Below, piece by piece: positions 53,269 to 64,000 of a stretch of 64,000 bases of DNA. The number at the start of each line of letters is the position of its first letter. Position 1 is the first letter of the stretch. The stretch lies in NCBI GenBank assembly GCA_021200565.1, contig JAJQGJ010000003.1, forward strand, positions 1 through 64,000. The letters run 5' to 3'. The notes beneath the pieces were generated by a model. That model did not search any database and was not told the origin of the DNA. It saw nothing but the letters and a program-made list of their open reading frames with translations. The translations under genes and the position numbers were made by a program. Source of the DNA: Oscillospiraceae bacterium (GTDB lineage Bacteria; Bacillota; Clostridia; Oscillospirales; Ruminococcaceae).

Positions 53269-53320
53269 AAAGCACCTCTACTATTTGTATATTTATGGGA
53301 TGATATTACTAATTGTACGA

Positions 53321-54859
<1,539 letters not shown>

Positions 54860-54882
<23 letters not shown>

Positions 54883-56683
54883 GGGCGAGAAAGGCGGAGC
54901 AGAGCGGTGTATGCTCCATCAGCAACCTCATTTCCATCTCCAGCACTCCCCGGAGGAGAAGCTTCAGGGGAGATGCCAGACATTGTGCGCCGATTTGCAC
55001 TGCGGCGAATGAGCATATGGGAATTAATACGGTGACGATGGCTTCTTCGATGTCGATGCCGAGCGCTTCTATCTCTTCGGCATAGCTGTTGCCGCACCTC
55101 TGGCAGGTGTAGGCTCTGACGCCGGCTCTGAAATAGGTCGCTTCGGTTGTCACTTCCTCGATATAATCATGCCCGAGCGCCTCCGTCTCACTGTCGATGT
55201 AAGAGTCGCCGCAGGCGGAGCAGACGTGGGTTGTGTACCCACTCTCAGTGCAGGTTGGGGCGGTGACAGTTTCTTCATAGTCGTGACCTAGTGCTTCAAT
55301 TTCTTCAGCATAGCTGTCGCCGCAGGCAGAACAAGTATAAGTTGTGTATCCGCACTCGGTGCAGGTCGGGTCCGTCACAACCGCTTCATAGCTGTGACCG
55401 GTTGCTTCTATAACAGTATCATCAAGAGTGATTTCGGTTGTGGCGTTTTCGTCGCTGAAATAGGTGTCGCAACCGGAGCAATACCAATAGTCGATGTTGC
55501 CGTCAGTCATGCATGTGGCAGCTTCAGCCTTGGTTCTTGTCAGAGTGTGGATGTGCACTTCCTTGGCTGGCTCCTCAACTGTCTCCTCAACCGTCTCCTC
55601 GGTTGCCTCTTCAACCGCCTCGTCAGAGGTCTCATCAGATGTCTCAACAGTCGTTCTTTCAACAGTTCCAAGAGTCAGATAGCTTGACGGATATAGCGAG
55701 AACATCACGCTGTCATAGACGTAGGTGATGATTTTGGTGCCGACAGCGAAGGAGTAGCCGGAAGAATCGCTTGAACTGGCATCGCTTGCGCAGACCATGA
55801 AGAGCCCGCCGTTCTGACCGATAGCGCCGGTGTCGCTGTTGGTGACGTCGACAAGGTAGTTGACGCCGTCGAGGCGAACGATGTTCCACATATGCGCACC
55901 CTCGCCGGTGCCGCCCGTCATCTTTCCGCTGACAGTGATGCAATCGATTCCGGCAAGGTCGCAGAGATACTTGAACGCCTTTGCATAGCCCTCGCAGACG
56001 ACGTTGGTGTCAGGATCCTGGTCGAAGACATAGACGAGCTGCCAGATGTCGCCGTAGTCATAGCCCGAATAGCTGGTCTCATAGGAAACGAGCGAGCAGA
56101 TTGTGTCCCTGAACGCCGTGAGCTTTTCTTCGTCTGAGTAGCCGGAATATTTTTCCACAACAGACTGCGCATATTTTGCGGCTGTCCGGGCGGAAGAAAT
56201 CTTGGATGAACTGACGCTGGTTGACGAGCCTCCCGCCTGATAATCGGTTGCTACCGGCAGGGCTACCAGGATTTCGACAGTCAGAGTCGTGCCCTTGCCG
56301 GTATAACTCTGCTCAACATAGACCTCAGAAGCCTTGTCGAGCCAGCAAAGCTCATAAGGCAGGTCACAGATGAGATAACTGAGTATGAGATGGAAGTCGA
56401 CCTTTTCCACAAAAGCGTTAGCAGCAGCCGATATTGTCGCATTGTCGGTAATCGGCGCTACGCCCAGCTCAGTTGTGGTGCAGCTGACCTCTATTGTGAT
56501 TTCTGTCGACGAAACCTTGCCGGCGGAAATGCTTTCTATGGCTGTCTTCAGCTTGTTGTAAACCTCAAGATTGATTCCGCTCAGCGCATCCTCGCCGGAG
56601 TAGCTCGCAGAAAACGATACCGGCAGAAGCTGGACCACCATTACAAAAGCGATTATTAAAGATAAGATTTTTCCTGATTTCAT
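54860..56683 (-). CDS. Secreted transglutaminase-like protein with CxxC repeats
   Basis: 607-residue exported protein. Signal peptide (SLIIAFVMVVQLLPVSFSAS); a transglutaminase-like core with the Cys-His-Asp triad in NVVCEGYAKAFKYL, GAHMWNIVRLDG and YLVDVTNSD (about residues 225-285); an acidic Glu/Thr/Val linker; then three or four repeats of about 30-40 residues with paired CxxC (YTCSACGDSYAEEIEALGHD). It may be a cell-surface peptidase or crosslinker; the substrate is unknown. After the last repeat the frame runs on for about 60 residues into the guaB promoter, suggesting loss of the original stop. Confidence 0.75.
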
Positions 56684-56786
56684 AGTCTTTCTTCCTGAAT
56701 TTAGTAAAACAAAAACCTCTCCCGGCGAACCGGAAGAGATCCAGGATGTTGTGACATACTAACCCGTCCGGTCCCCCAATTTCATG
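56684..56786 (-). promoter_or_regulatory. Candidate attenuator leader of the transglutaminase gene
   Basis: On the minus strand, CUCUUCCGG pairs with CCGGGAGAG around UUCG and is followed by GUUUUUGUUUU, an intrinsic terminator (56706-56738) upstream of the start codon. Earlier in the leader GGGGGACCGGA can pair with UCCGGUUC of the terminator stem, giving an antiterminator. A small AUGU/ACAU hairpin lies between. No known riboswitch consensus was recognised. Confidence 0.6.
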
Positions 56787-56791
56787 TTAAA

Positions 56792-56820
56792 ATTGTATCA
56801 TATACTTCCTCGCTTGTCAA
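56792..56820 (-). promoter_or_regulatory. Promoter of the transglutaminase leader
   Basis: On the minus strand TTGACA (56815-56820), a 17-base spacer and TACAAT (56792-56797). Confidence 0.8.
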
Positions 56821-56891
56821 CTGATTTTAGGGTGGGGAAGCGGCAAGCCCGCCGTTTTCTCCTGTATATTCCCCGAAATCCGGCAAATAAT

Positions 56892-56953
56892 AACACTGAT
56901 TTGCCATTTAACCTGGCAATCACGAGCCGGCACCCACGCCGGCGCCGGCTCCA
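56892..56953. other. GC-rich hairpins upstream of the AbrB-like reading frame
   Basis: GGCAAAT/ATTTGCC (about 56892-56915), then GAGCCGGC pairing with GCCGGCTC (about 56933-56951) around ACCCACGCCGGC. No promoter or known RNA family was recognised. The rest of 56821-56980 shows nothing else. Confidence 0.45.
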
Positions 56954-56980
56954 CAACAATTTACCGAAAGGACTGATCAT

Positions 56981-57064
56981 ATGAAAGCGACAGGAATTGT
57001 CAGGAGGATTGACGATTACGTTATAATAAGACCAAGTCGGAACCCCTCGGCGGCGTTTCATTGA
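56981..57064 (+). pseudogene. Remnant of an AbrB/SpoVT-type regulator gene
   Basis: The 27-codon frame begins MKATGIVRRIDD, the characteristic first twelve residues of SpoVT/AbrB transition regulators, which continue with LGRVVIPKEIRR. Here the sequence departs at once (YVIIRPSRNPSAAFH) and stops. A good AAAGGA ribosome-binding site and a strong terminator (57112-57154) are still present. A shifted frame stays open to 57102 but does not restore the family sequence. It is probably a truncated relic; a short functional peptide is the alternative. Confidence 0.55.
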
Positions 57065-57111
57065 TTTTGTCCGAGGATTTGGAATTGGTGGCGAGGAAGT
57101 AAGACTAAGAT

Positions 57112-57154
57112 AAATCCCGTCGGTCTACTGTAAGTAGGGCTGGCGGGATTTTTG
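57112..57154. terminator. Terminator after the AbrB-like frame, shared with the adhesin gene
   Basis: AAATCCCGTCGGTCTAC pairs with GTAGGGCTGGCGGGATTT-type arm and is followed by TTTTT; A-rich on the opposite side. It can serve the minus-strand adhesin too. The stretch 57155-57254 holds no gene or structure I can name. Confidence 0.8.
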
Positions 57155-57254
57155 ATAAAGAAACAACTCTTACACAGTACACATAACTGAGGACTTGTTC
57201 TGTAATTTGACGAGTGACTTGATGGGTATTCACATCGCTCATTTATATCGGCTT

Positions 57255-60200
57255 CTATGCCGGAGTCTGTGTTTTCTTTTGCCACTTCAATATCAGAAGA
57301 GCCACCGACGCCGCAAAGACTATGATTCCTATAACCACGACCGTTTGTGAACCCATGCCGCCGGAGTAGGGCATTGTATAGCCCGGCTTGTTCTCGACGG
57401 TTACAGAGAGATTGTTCGAGTTCTGGTTGCGCTCAATAAGCTGAGGTGTGGAATTGATGTTGTAGCCGTCAGGTGCCTTTATCTCGACGAGATAGTAGCT
57501 GTCCTCAGTCAGGTCTGACCAGGTGAGGGTTCCGTCAGCGTCGGTAGTCCCGACGCCATAGAGATACCATGTCTCGGTTCCGACTGTCAGAGTTCTGTCA
57601 GGCTTTTCTGGCAGATTGTCATAATCAGCGTCGGTCATCTTGAGGTCTTCGTCATCTGTATAGAGTGCGAATACCGTTCCGGACAGGAGGACGCTTGGGT
57701 CATCCATTTCGACCTTTGTCAGGTTCAGATTCCAGGGCTCATATGCGTTCTTGCAGGTCAGGCGGAGAGTTACTGCGGAATTATAGACGAACGTGTAGGA
57801 GTTGCCCTCGGTGAGCTTTGTGTTGCCCTCATACCATTCCTTGAAGACGTAGTTGCCGTCCTCGGTAAACTCAGCTATTGTGTAACTGTCCCCATTGACC
57901 CAGTTCCACCAGGTCTGACTGGTCAGTCCGTTATCGCCGTAGAATATCAGGGTATCAGATGTGTTGCCACCCTCGCTGACGTCAGAATGAACGATACGGT
58001 ACTCTATACCAGCATCTTCAAGTGCAGCAATCAGCTCAGCCTGAGTGGCGTAGCTCTCGCCGTTATTCTTGAGCTCCTCGCCTTGGTAGACTACGAATGT
58101 GAACCTGACGTCCTCCCCGGCTATATGGGTTTCGCTTTCGAGATCGATAAGCTCCTTTGTCAGCTCTGGCGCAGAGGGCACCTTTACTCCGACAGCAAGG
58201 GTTGTTGCCTCCATCTCCGTATAACTGGCTGTTGGAACCTGGTATCGGTAGCCGAAGCTGTTCCATGCGACCATTCCCGGATTGACGCTGTCGGGATCGC
58301 TCACCTTAGCCTTAAAACTTACAGACACTGTTGCCTCTGCGGGAATTTCTTTTTTGACGATGACTCGGATTGACTTGACCTCGGACAGGTTTGTTGAGCT
58401 TGTCAGAGTCTCCCAGTTGGAAGAAGCTTCGCCGTTGCGGTCTGCTACTGAGAAATTGCCGGTTAAAGTACTGCTGTATTCAACTGTGTAGTCAGTACCG
58501 TTTGTGAAGGTTTCGACATTTCCCTGCTTATCGGTGATCGTCACAACAAAATCGGTGTTTGCAAGGATTACGCTGAATTCACTGTCTCTTGACATAACGT
58601 CATTATAGGTAAGGGTGTCCCCGGCAAACGGGAGATTATCAATAAAGACAACGTTAGCTATTGCAACATCATTCGTGTTTCTGACAGACAAGGTGTATGT
58701 AAATTCGCTGTCCAGGCTCTCAAGTGCGATGCTGTTATTTGAGGAGCCGTCGGACTCGGCAGTCGAACTGCCCTCCGTCACGTATTTGTCCGCAGTCGTG
58801 GCATATCCGGTGGCTACGGTAACAGGAGAAAGAGCACTGACGCCGGTCAGGTTGCCATTATCATCTGTCACAGCTGAGCCGGTCTGGATATCGCTCCGGG
58901 TGAACGGCTGGGTCGGGGTCAGGGTTACCTGGTTTATATAGGTTGTGCTCGCGTGGGTGGTAGTCGGGTTCCATGAAGTGTAGCTTATCTCCATCTTTCC
59001 GCCCTCAGGGATTGACAGGTAAACAGACTCCATGTCAAGCTTCATGACCAGGTTGCCGTTTGTGTCGAAGTCGAAGCTCAGATTGAACTTTACATTGCGG
59101 TTACTTATTGCCACAGTCAGAGTATACTCTGTTCCATCTGTCTTTACATCAATGGTTGTGCTGCCGTATGTGACAGACAGCGAGGGAAGAGTGGTCGAAT
59201 TGAGCTCAGTGAGATTTGAGAGGTTATCCGGAGAAGTGTTGATTGTGAAGAGCGTTCCAGAGGTCTGCGTATTTCCGTTTACATCGTAGGTCACAAATGA
59301 CACAGGACCTGTGAAAACATATGGGGTCGGCATGGTGTCGGTTATGACATAGTCAATTATACTCATGTCGCCGGCGTTGGTCAGGGTCACTTTCCAGTTT
59401 ACAAGCTCAGTAGGACCGACAGAGTCTTCGTAGGGTTCCGCGCTTGCTGAAGTGCTCACCTGATGGCTGACGATGTCCTTTTCAACACCCGGGCTGATTC
59501 CGCCTCTCTCCAAAGATACTGACGAGACAAGCCATCGCTGGTTCTCGGTTGCATCCTCGAAGCCGTATTCATTTTTGACCTTATCGCTTGATTCGATACT
59601 GACTGTTCCGTCATTGTCGCTGCTGCCATAGGGCTCGAAGTTGCGGGCTTCAAAGGTCTTGTCAGATTCGGTGACGCCTGCTCCGGTGTAGTCGGTGTAG
59701 GACATCGCGATTGTGTTTGTAGCCAGATTCTCAGTGTCGGCTGTCACGCCTATCTCGCAGATATAACCGAATACTATCGCTTCGCCCTTGTCAAGATAAT
59801 ACTGCCCCATTTCGTCGTCATACTTGAGGGCATAGGTGCCGGAACCGGAGCTGAAGCTGAAAGTGACATTTCCATCGCTGGTCTCGGTTGCATTGACATA
59901 TGCGCTCATATATGTGATGTCAGAATCAGTCTGAATAAGCCAGCTGGTCCAGCTGTCACTGCTGCTCTTTGTTGTAACATTGTGAGTACATGCTAGATAA
60001 GCTCCATTGGAAGCAGTCAGGTTGGCAATGTTGTAGCTACTTGGAATCAGGGAAGCGTAGACAAATCCCTCAGGCAGGTCATCATAGAGGTCATTGAGAT
60101 AGAGTCTTGTTGAGGCGTCATTATAGATGCTCACATAGTAGAACACATAGCGGTAGCTTGCATCCTGATTGTTATAGAACTGCCTGCTTGTGCCGGTAGA

Positions 60201-63200
60201 ATAATAGGTTGTGCCGGAAGAAGTGCCTATCCCCGTGCTACTTACGCTTCGAGCAAGTGCATATACACCTTTCTGGAGGGTTACTTCGCCCTCTCTTGCA
60301 AGTACATGGGTTACGTTGGAGGGGTTGCGGTAGACCAAGAAAGTGTTCGAGATTGAAGCTCCCTGCGCCTGGTCGGCATATTCGTTCCACATTCCGACCG
60401 TCTCGCCGTTTCCGTTCACCACCGTTTCGGTGTTGTCGGGATATGTGAGCTGAACATATACATAAACCTTTGTGTTCTGCGAGAACGACACACTGACATC
60501 GTCATCCCAGACTATAAACCAGGTTCCCGTTCCGCTGATTCCGTTGTAGCTGTCTGCTATAGACCAGTTGTTATCATCCATCAGGCTTTGAGCGTTTGTA
60601 ACAACGCCAGAGCCTTCCACTACTACGTTTACAATATCCACATTATCCTTGCTCCAGTTGAAGACGCCGTAGGTTGCAGGAAGTTGGTCGGCTATGTTGT
60701 CGCCGGTCAGGATAAATGCGCCTGAGTCGCCTGAGCTTTCAAGAGTCAGGCGGTATGTTACAGTCTCGCCCGCACTGACGGTGGTATGCTGGTCGTCATC
60801 TATTCCGTCGCCGTTATCGTCGCCATCAGAATAAGCATCCACGACAATGTCCTTGTCGAAGCCAATGATGGTTCCGCCGCCCCAGAGACCGGCATAGATA
60901 CGGGAGCCTACTCTGTCGTTCATCCAGACCATGTTGCCTATCGTGTAGGAAGCCTCATTTGAGGTGTCGACCAGTGCCTTATAGGTGAGTTCAATTGTGT
61001 AATTGCCACCGTCAAGGTGATCGAAATACCACTTGATCTGGGTGTGAACGCCGCTCCAGGTGTAGGATTCGCTGTTGATGTAGAATGTCTCCTCGGAATT
61101 GGAGCCTGATACGGTTATTGTAGCCGCAGTCATCCAGTTGCCGTCGGTGTCCTTGCAGACGACTATGTCGGTGTATTCGCCCTCGCCAAGGATGTAGTAA
61201 TCATCTATCCCGTCGTCGTCCGCATCGTATTTGGTAACGTTACTGGACGAAAAAATGCTTGAATTACCGCTGTTCTCGGAAATCGGCACAAGAAGATACT
61301 GGCTTCCATAGAGATCATCGATCATTGGCAGGTCATCATAGCTTCCGTCGCCGTAGTGGTTGAACGTGAGTGTATAGTCGAGGACATCGCCGTCAGACGC
61401 ATCAGGAGCGGAGCCCAGGTCTTTGCCGTCAAGTGCCACGCTCTTGCCGATAATTGCCTCACGCATGACCGTGTCATTAGTCGCATTCGCGCTTGTCGTT
61501 GTTTTGCCATAGGCAAGTGTTGCCTTGTTGGTCAGGGTCTTCGAACTTGTCTTGAGGTACTCGCCCACCCAGTCGCTGCCATTCAGCATCTGGAATGTGC
61601 TCTTGACTGTTGAGTAGATATTATAGGTATAATCGTCTCCGCCATTCAGGGTGAATTCACCGTTTGCGCCCTCATTCGGCAGAGTCCATACACAGGAATA
61701 AGTGACCGAAGCAGTTACGCCATAGCCAAGGCTCTGAAGCACCTCTTCAAGGCTGGTGCCGATATATGTGTCGGAGCTGTTTCCATTTACAGTGACTGTG
61801 TAATTCCCTGTCGCACTGTCATAGGTAATGACCAGGGTGTTGTCGTCGGTTTCGCTACTAAGGTCCGAGTTGCCGGTATTTGTGTATGCGGCATCAGCGG
61901 TGCCGTCTGTGCTTGTAACAGACGAGCCCTCGCCTATTGCGAGCGTAGCTTTGCTTATAGTTATAACCAGCTCTGTGCCGTCGGCAGCTGCCTCCTCAAA
62001 CATCCTCTCCATGTTGTCAGGACTGATGAAGAAGTCGGATGTAAGGCTGTCTGTAACTGTGTAGGTGTCGGAATCTGCACCGTTATACGGAAGACCGCCG
62101 TTGTTATAGACGCTGATGGTATAGGTGAGATCTTCGCCGAAATAGGTTACATCTGTACCGGTCTTTGAAATCTTTATGGTTCCCTCGCCACCGGTCACCG
62201 CTTTCTCAACGGATTTTTCCTGAGTTTGCTCACTGGAATAGGTATATTCGAGCGTTGCCGTTGCAGTGTTTTCGATTACGTTTGTGGCACTCGTATCATA
62301 TGTATTCATATCCACTGTCAGTGCATCCGGATGGATGCTCAGGCTCAGGGTGTTTGTATACATATTTGTGGTTGAGGATGCGGTGTTGCGGACTTTCCAG
62401 GTCATGACAACCTGGTCAGTTGAATCGTCATAGCTTATACTGAATCCGCTTAGGGAGAGGTTTGTTGAGCTTCCAAGGCTCAGTGTTGCAATCTTTGTGG
62501 TTCCGGCATAGAGAACATTGCTCCTGCAAGCCACAGTCCCTGCCTTGATAGCCGCTAAGATATCCTCATCCCACTCCATGCCATCCGGCAAAGTGATGAC
62601 GTCTGTATAGGTTACAAGCTTCAGGTAATCTTCGCCATTGCTGCTATTATCCCCGTCGGAAGTAAGGGTTATCTGCCATTTAACATCAGCAGAGGGACGG
62701 ACTGTTCCATTGCTCGATGAAATAGCCACAGAACTCTGATTATTGTTTGTCTTATTCAGAGTATAGCTGTCTCTCCGAGTAACCCAACAAGCCTGGATTT
62801 CGCCCGTTTTCTGACTCTCCTGACCATTTTCCACAACTGTTCCCCATACAGTAGCCCCGCCGCCGTCGGATGTGGGGCTCGGATATACCATATCTATTGT
62901 AAAGTCTTGCGTTGCACCATCCGATATGGTAAATTCAAGGCAAATGGTGTATGGGTCGCTGGTAGCAATTGCTGTTACTTCGACTCCGTTTATATTGTAG
63001 GTATTTCCTGCGGTATAACTAAGCGTACTGTCGTCATCGGTTACCTTAATATACACTCTGTAAGTCTTGTCTGCACCTGCATTATTGCTTATTGCGAAGT
63101 TGAACTGAACAGCGTCACCTGTCAGCGACTGATAACCACCGGCGTCGGGATCTGAAGCTGACTCCACCCACTCAGTTGTGTTTCCGCTGATTACGCTGAT

Positions 63201-64000
63201 TGTCATATCGCCGACCTGAAGAGTCTTAGATCCGTCCATATCCTCCGAGAAATTCCCCGCCTGGGTCGAACCTACTAAAAGCGTGTTGTAGAAGGCATTG
63301 TAGCCAATGCTTGCGCCTGCATTTGTGAAGAGAGCCTCGGCGTCAGTTTCGGAATCTGCAGTTGTGCCGGTTGCCTGGTCGGTTATGCTTTCGATAGGTG
63401 CATTCGCCAGGGCATATGCTTCAAGGGTGGTGATGTTGGAGACATCCCCAAACACGACGCTTGATAGGCTTGAAGCATCCTTGAGGGCATTCTTCGCAAC
63501 TGTGGTGACGGTGAATGTGACATCGGTGTCCCCATCCAGCTTGTCAGTGATGGTTGCAGGAACAGTCAGCTCGGTAACATCCTCGGGGACATAATAAAGA
63601 GTCGCTTCGTTTGTAGTGGTATCAAGAGTATAGATAACCCCGTTTTCATCAACATAAATCCAGCCGGAGAGACCGGTATAGGGAGCAGGCGCATTGTCAA
63701 ACGCCCCATCTTCAATATAAAAAGCGTTCGGGCCCTCAATAGTCACCGAGCTCGCATGGGCAAGAATATAAGAGAAATTAGCCACCAGATAATCGACATT
63801 CGTCCCGATAGTCAGGTCAAACATGGGCATGGTACTGGTGCCGAACAAACCTGAATTTATGGTTGTCACATGTGCAGCATCATAGCATAGCGTACTGAGG
63901 TTAGTCGTGCCGCTGAAAGCCAGATTATTTATGGTGGTTGTTCCCTCCGGAATTTTCAGGCTTGCAAGCTGGGAATCAGAATTGAAGTACTGATTGTTGA
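57255..64000 (-). CDS. Giant cell-wall adhesin, 5' partial (LRR_5, repeats, SpaA-like domain)
   Basis: The open frame runs off the right edge; at least 2,247 residues are visible, with no start in the window. The N-terminal visible part has BspA-type leucine-rich repeats (LKIPEGTTTINNLAF, LTVPATITDKLDG). A very long middle has Thr/Ser/Asp-rich immunoglobulin-like or DUF11-type repeats (FTYTLSVRNTNDVAIANVVFIDNLP). Near the end comes a SpaA/Cna-B-like prealbumin domain (FALYTDDEDLKM...YYLVEIKAPDGYNIN). The end is a sorting signal: YTMPYSGGMG, a hydrophobic helix (VVVIGIIVFAASVALLILKW) and a basic tail. Covalent wall anchoring by a sortase recognising an MPYSG-type site is inferred; no sortase is in the window. 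Confidence 0.85.
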   Translation of the reverse strand, partial: NNQYFNSDSQLASLKIPEGTTTINNLAFSGTTNLSTLCYDAAHVTTINSGLFGTSTMPMFDLTIGTNVDYLVANFSYILAHASSVTIEGPNAFYIEDGAFDNAPAPYTGLSGWIYVDENGVIYTLDTTTNEATLYYVPEDVTELTVPATITDKLDGDTDVTFTVTTVAKNALKDASSLSSVVFGDVSNITTLEAYALANAPIESITDQATGTTADSETDAEALFTNAGASIGYNAFYNTLLVGSTQAGNFSEDMDGSKTLQVGDMTISVISGNTTEWVESASDPDAGGYQSLTGDAVQFNFAISNNAGADKTYRVYIKVTDDDSTLSYTAGNTYNINGVEVTAIATSDPYTICLEFTISDGATQDFTIDMVYPSPTSDGGGATVWGTVVENGQESQKTGEIQACWVTRRDSYTLNKTNNNQSSVAISSSNGTVRPSADVKWQITLTSDGDNSSNGEDYLKLVTYTDVITLPDGMEWDEDILAAIKAGTVACRSNVLYAGTTKIATLSLGSSTNLSLSGFSISYDDSTDQVVMTWKVRNTASSTTNMYTNTLSLSIHPDALTVDMNTYDTSATNVIENTATATLEYTYSSEQTQEKSVEKAVTGGEGTIKISKTGTDVTYFGEDLTYTISVYNNGGLPYNGADSDTYTVTDSLTSDFFISPDNMERMFEEAAADGTELVITISKATLAIGEGSSVTSTDGTADAAYTNTGNSDLSSETDDNTLVITYDSATGNYTVTVNGNSSDTYIGTSLEEVLQSLGYGVTASVTYSCVWTLPNEGANGEFTLNGGDDYTYNIYSTVKSTFQMLNGSDWVGEYLKTSSKTLTNKATLAYGKTTTSANATNDTVMREAIIGKSVALDGKDLGSAPDASDGDVLDYTLTFNHYGDGSYDDLPMIDDLYGSQYLLVPISENSGNSSIFSSSNVTKYDADDDGIDDYYILGEGEYTDIVVCKDTDGNWMTAATITVSGSNSEETFYINSESYTWSGVHTQIKWYFDHLDGGNYTIELTYKALVDTSNEASYTIGNMVWMNDRVGSRIYAGLWGGGTIIGFDKDIVVDAYSDGDDNGDGIDDDQHTTVSAGETVTYRLTLESSGDSGAFILTGDNIADQLPATYGVFNWSKDNVDIVNVVVEGSGVVTNAQSLMDDNNWSIADSYNGISGTGTWFIVWDDDVSVSFSQNTKVYVYVQLTYPDNTETVVNGNGETVGMWNEYADQAQGASISNTFLVYRNPSNVTHVLAREGEVTLQKGVYALARSVSSTGIGTSSGTTYYSTGTSRQFYNNQDASYRYVFYYVSIYNDASTRLYLNDLYDDLPEGFVYASLIPSSYNIANLTASNGAYLACTHNVTTKSSSDSWTSWLIQTDSDITYMSAYVNATETSDGNVTFSFSSGSGTYALKYDDEMGQYYLDKGEAIVFGYICEIGVTADTENLATNTIAMSYTDYTGAGVTESDKTFEARNFEPYGSSDNDGTVSIESSDKVKNEYGFEDATENQRWLVSSVSLERGGISPGVEKDIVSHQVSTSASAEPYEDSVGPTELVNWKVTLTNAGDMSIIDYVITDTMPTPYVFTGPVSFVTYDVNGNTQTSGTLFTINTSPDNLSNLTELNSTTLPSLSVTYGSTTIDVKTDGTEYTLTVAISNRNVKFNLSFDFDTNGNLVMKLDMESVYLSIPEGGKMEISYTSWNPTTTHASTTYINQVTLTPTQPFTRSDIQTGSAVTDDNGNLTGVSALSPVTVATGYATTADKYVTEGSSTAESDGSSNNSIALESLDSEFTYTLSVRNTNDVAIANVVFIDNLPFAGDTLTYNDVMSRDSEFSVILANTDFVVTITDKQGNVETFTNGTDYTVEYSSTLTGNFSVADRNGEASSNWETLTSSTNLSEVKSIRVIVKKEIPAEATVSVSFKAKVSDPDSVNPGMVAWNSFGYRYQVPTASYTEMEATTLAVGVKVPSAPELTKELIDLESETHIAGEDVRFTFVVYQGEELKNNGESYATQAELIAALEDAGIEYRIVHSDVSEGGNTSDTLIFYGDNGLTSQTWWNWVNGDSYTIAEFTEDGNYVFKEWYEGNTKLTEGNSYTFVYNSAVTLRLTCKNAYEPWNLNLTKVEMDDPSVLLSGTVFALYTDDEDLKMTDADYDNLPEKPDRTLTVGTETWYLYGVGTTDADGTLTWSDLTEDSYYLVEIKAPDGYNINSTPQLIERNQNSNNLSVTVENKPGYTMPYSGGMGSQTVVVIGIIVFAASVALLILKWQKKTQTPA

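Noticed and set aside
56684-56786. Cyclic di-GMP (GEMM) or other known riboswitch before the transglutaminase gene
   Set aside because: None of the conserved aptamer bases of the classes I know can be found; only terminator and antiterminator pairing is visible.

Overview
The window is the replication-origin region of a chromosome from an anaerobic, probably spore-forming Bacillota bacterium of the Clostridia, most like the gut Oscillospiraceae/Ruminococcaceae type. The evidence is gene order and content, not a search: the rpmH-rnpA-yidD-yidC-khpB-mnmE-mnmG-rsmG-noc-parA-parB arm and the dnaA-dnaN-rlbA-recF-remB-gyrB-gyrA arm in the Bacillota arrangement, a complete Rnf complex operon, a SpoIIP sporulation hydrolase, a cytoplasmic GH10 xylanase and a very large sortase-type surface adhesin. 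The dnaA-dnaN gap (36071-36336) has many TGTTGAAA-type DnaA boxes, a GC-rich spacer and a DnaA-trio-like TAG repeat, so it is the likely oriC. Most core genes read away from it on both sides.

Layout. 0-11 kb: nth, an M28 aminopeptidase, a secreted repeat protein, a hicAB pair, tRNA-Glu and tRNA-Met, a permuted papain-like protein, a DUF1015 protein, a Phd-ParE/RelE pair and secA. 11.5-19 kb: rnfCDGEAB, apbE, a NusG-II protein, a Gx transporter and tcdA, all on the plus strand and overlapping or closely spaced. 19-25.5 kb: the ACT/UPF0210 pair, a small lipoprotein, a CBS protein, a D,D-carboxypeptidase lipoprotein, spoIIP, and a compact locus that looks like a type I toxin-antitoxin system. 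25.5-38 kb: gyrA to dnaA on the minus strand. Accessory genes are inserted between core genes: dinD, a membrane protein and a RelB-PIN pair between gyrB and gyrA, and an MntA-HepT pair between dnaN and rlbA. 38-49.5 kb: rpmH to parB on the plus strand, with three parS-like sites. 49.5-64 kb: serS, a xylanase with an unusual leader, birA, guaB, a transglutaminase-like secreted protein with a candidate attenuator leader, and the adhesin, which runs off the right edge.

The most unusual property is a dense population of short interspersed repeats. Thirteen copies of a bipartite palindromic element (about 110-240 bp) carry variable arms that nearly all fold to C(GNA)G or C(GNNA)G mini-hairpins. 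Five copies of a second palindrome contain GGGCGGATATTATCCGCCC. Seven clusters of a third are built from TTACGCA/TTACGAA heptamers. These sit immediately after stop codons, and several supply the stop codon or last residues of the gene before them (nth, apbE, tcdA, remB, yidD, a YcxB-like protein).

All calls come from reading the sequence and the translations. No database or folding program was run, so names rest on recognised motifs and context.
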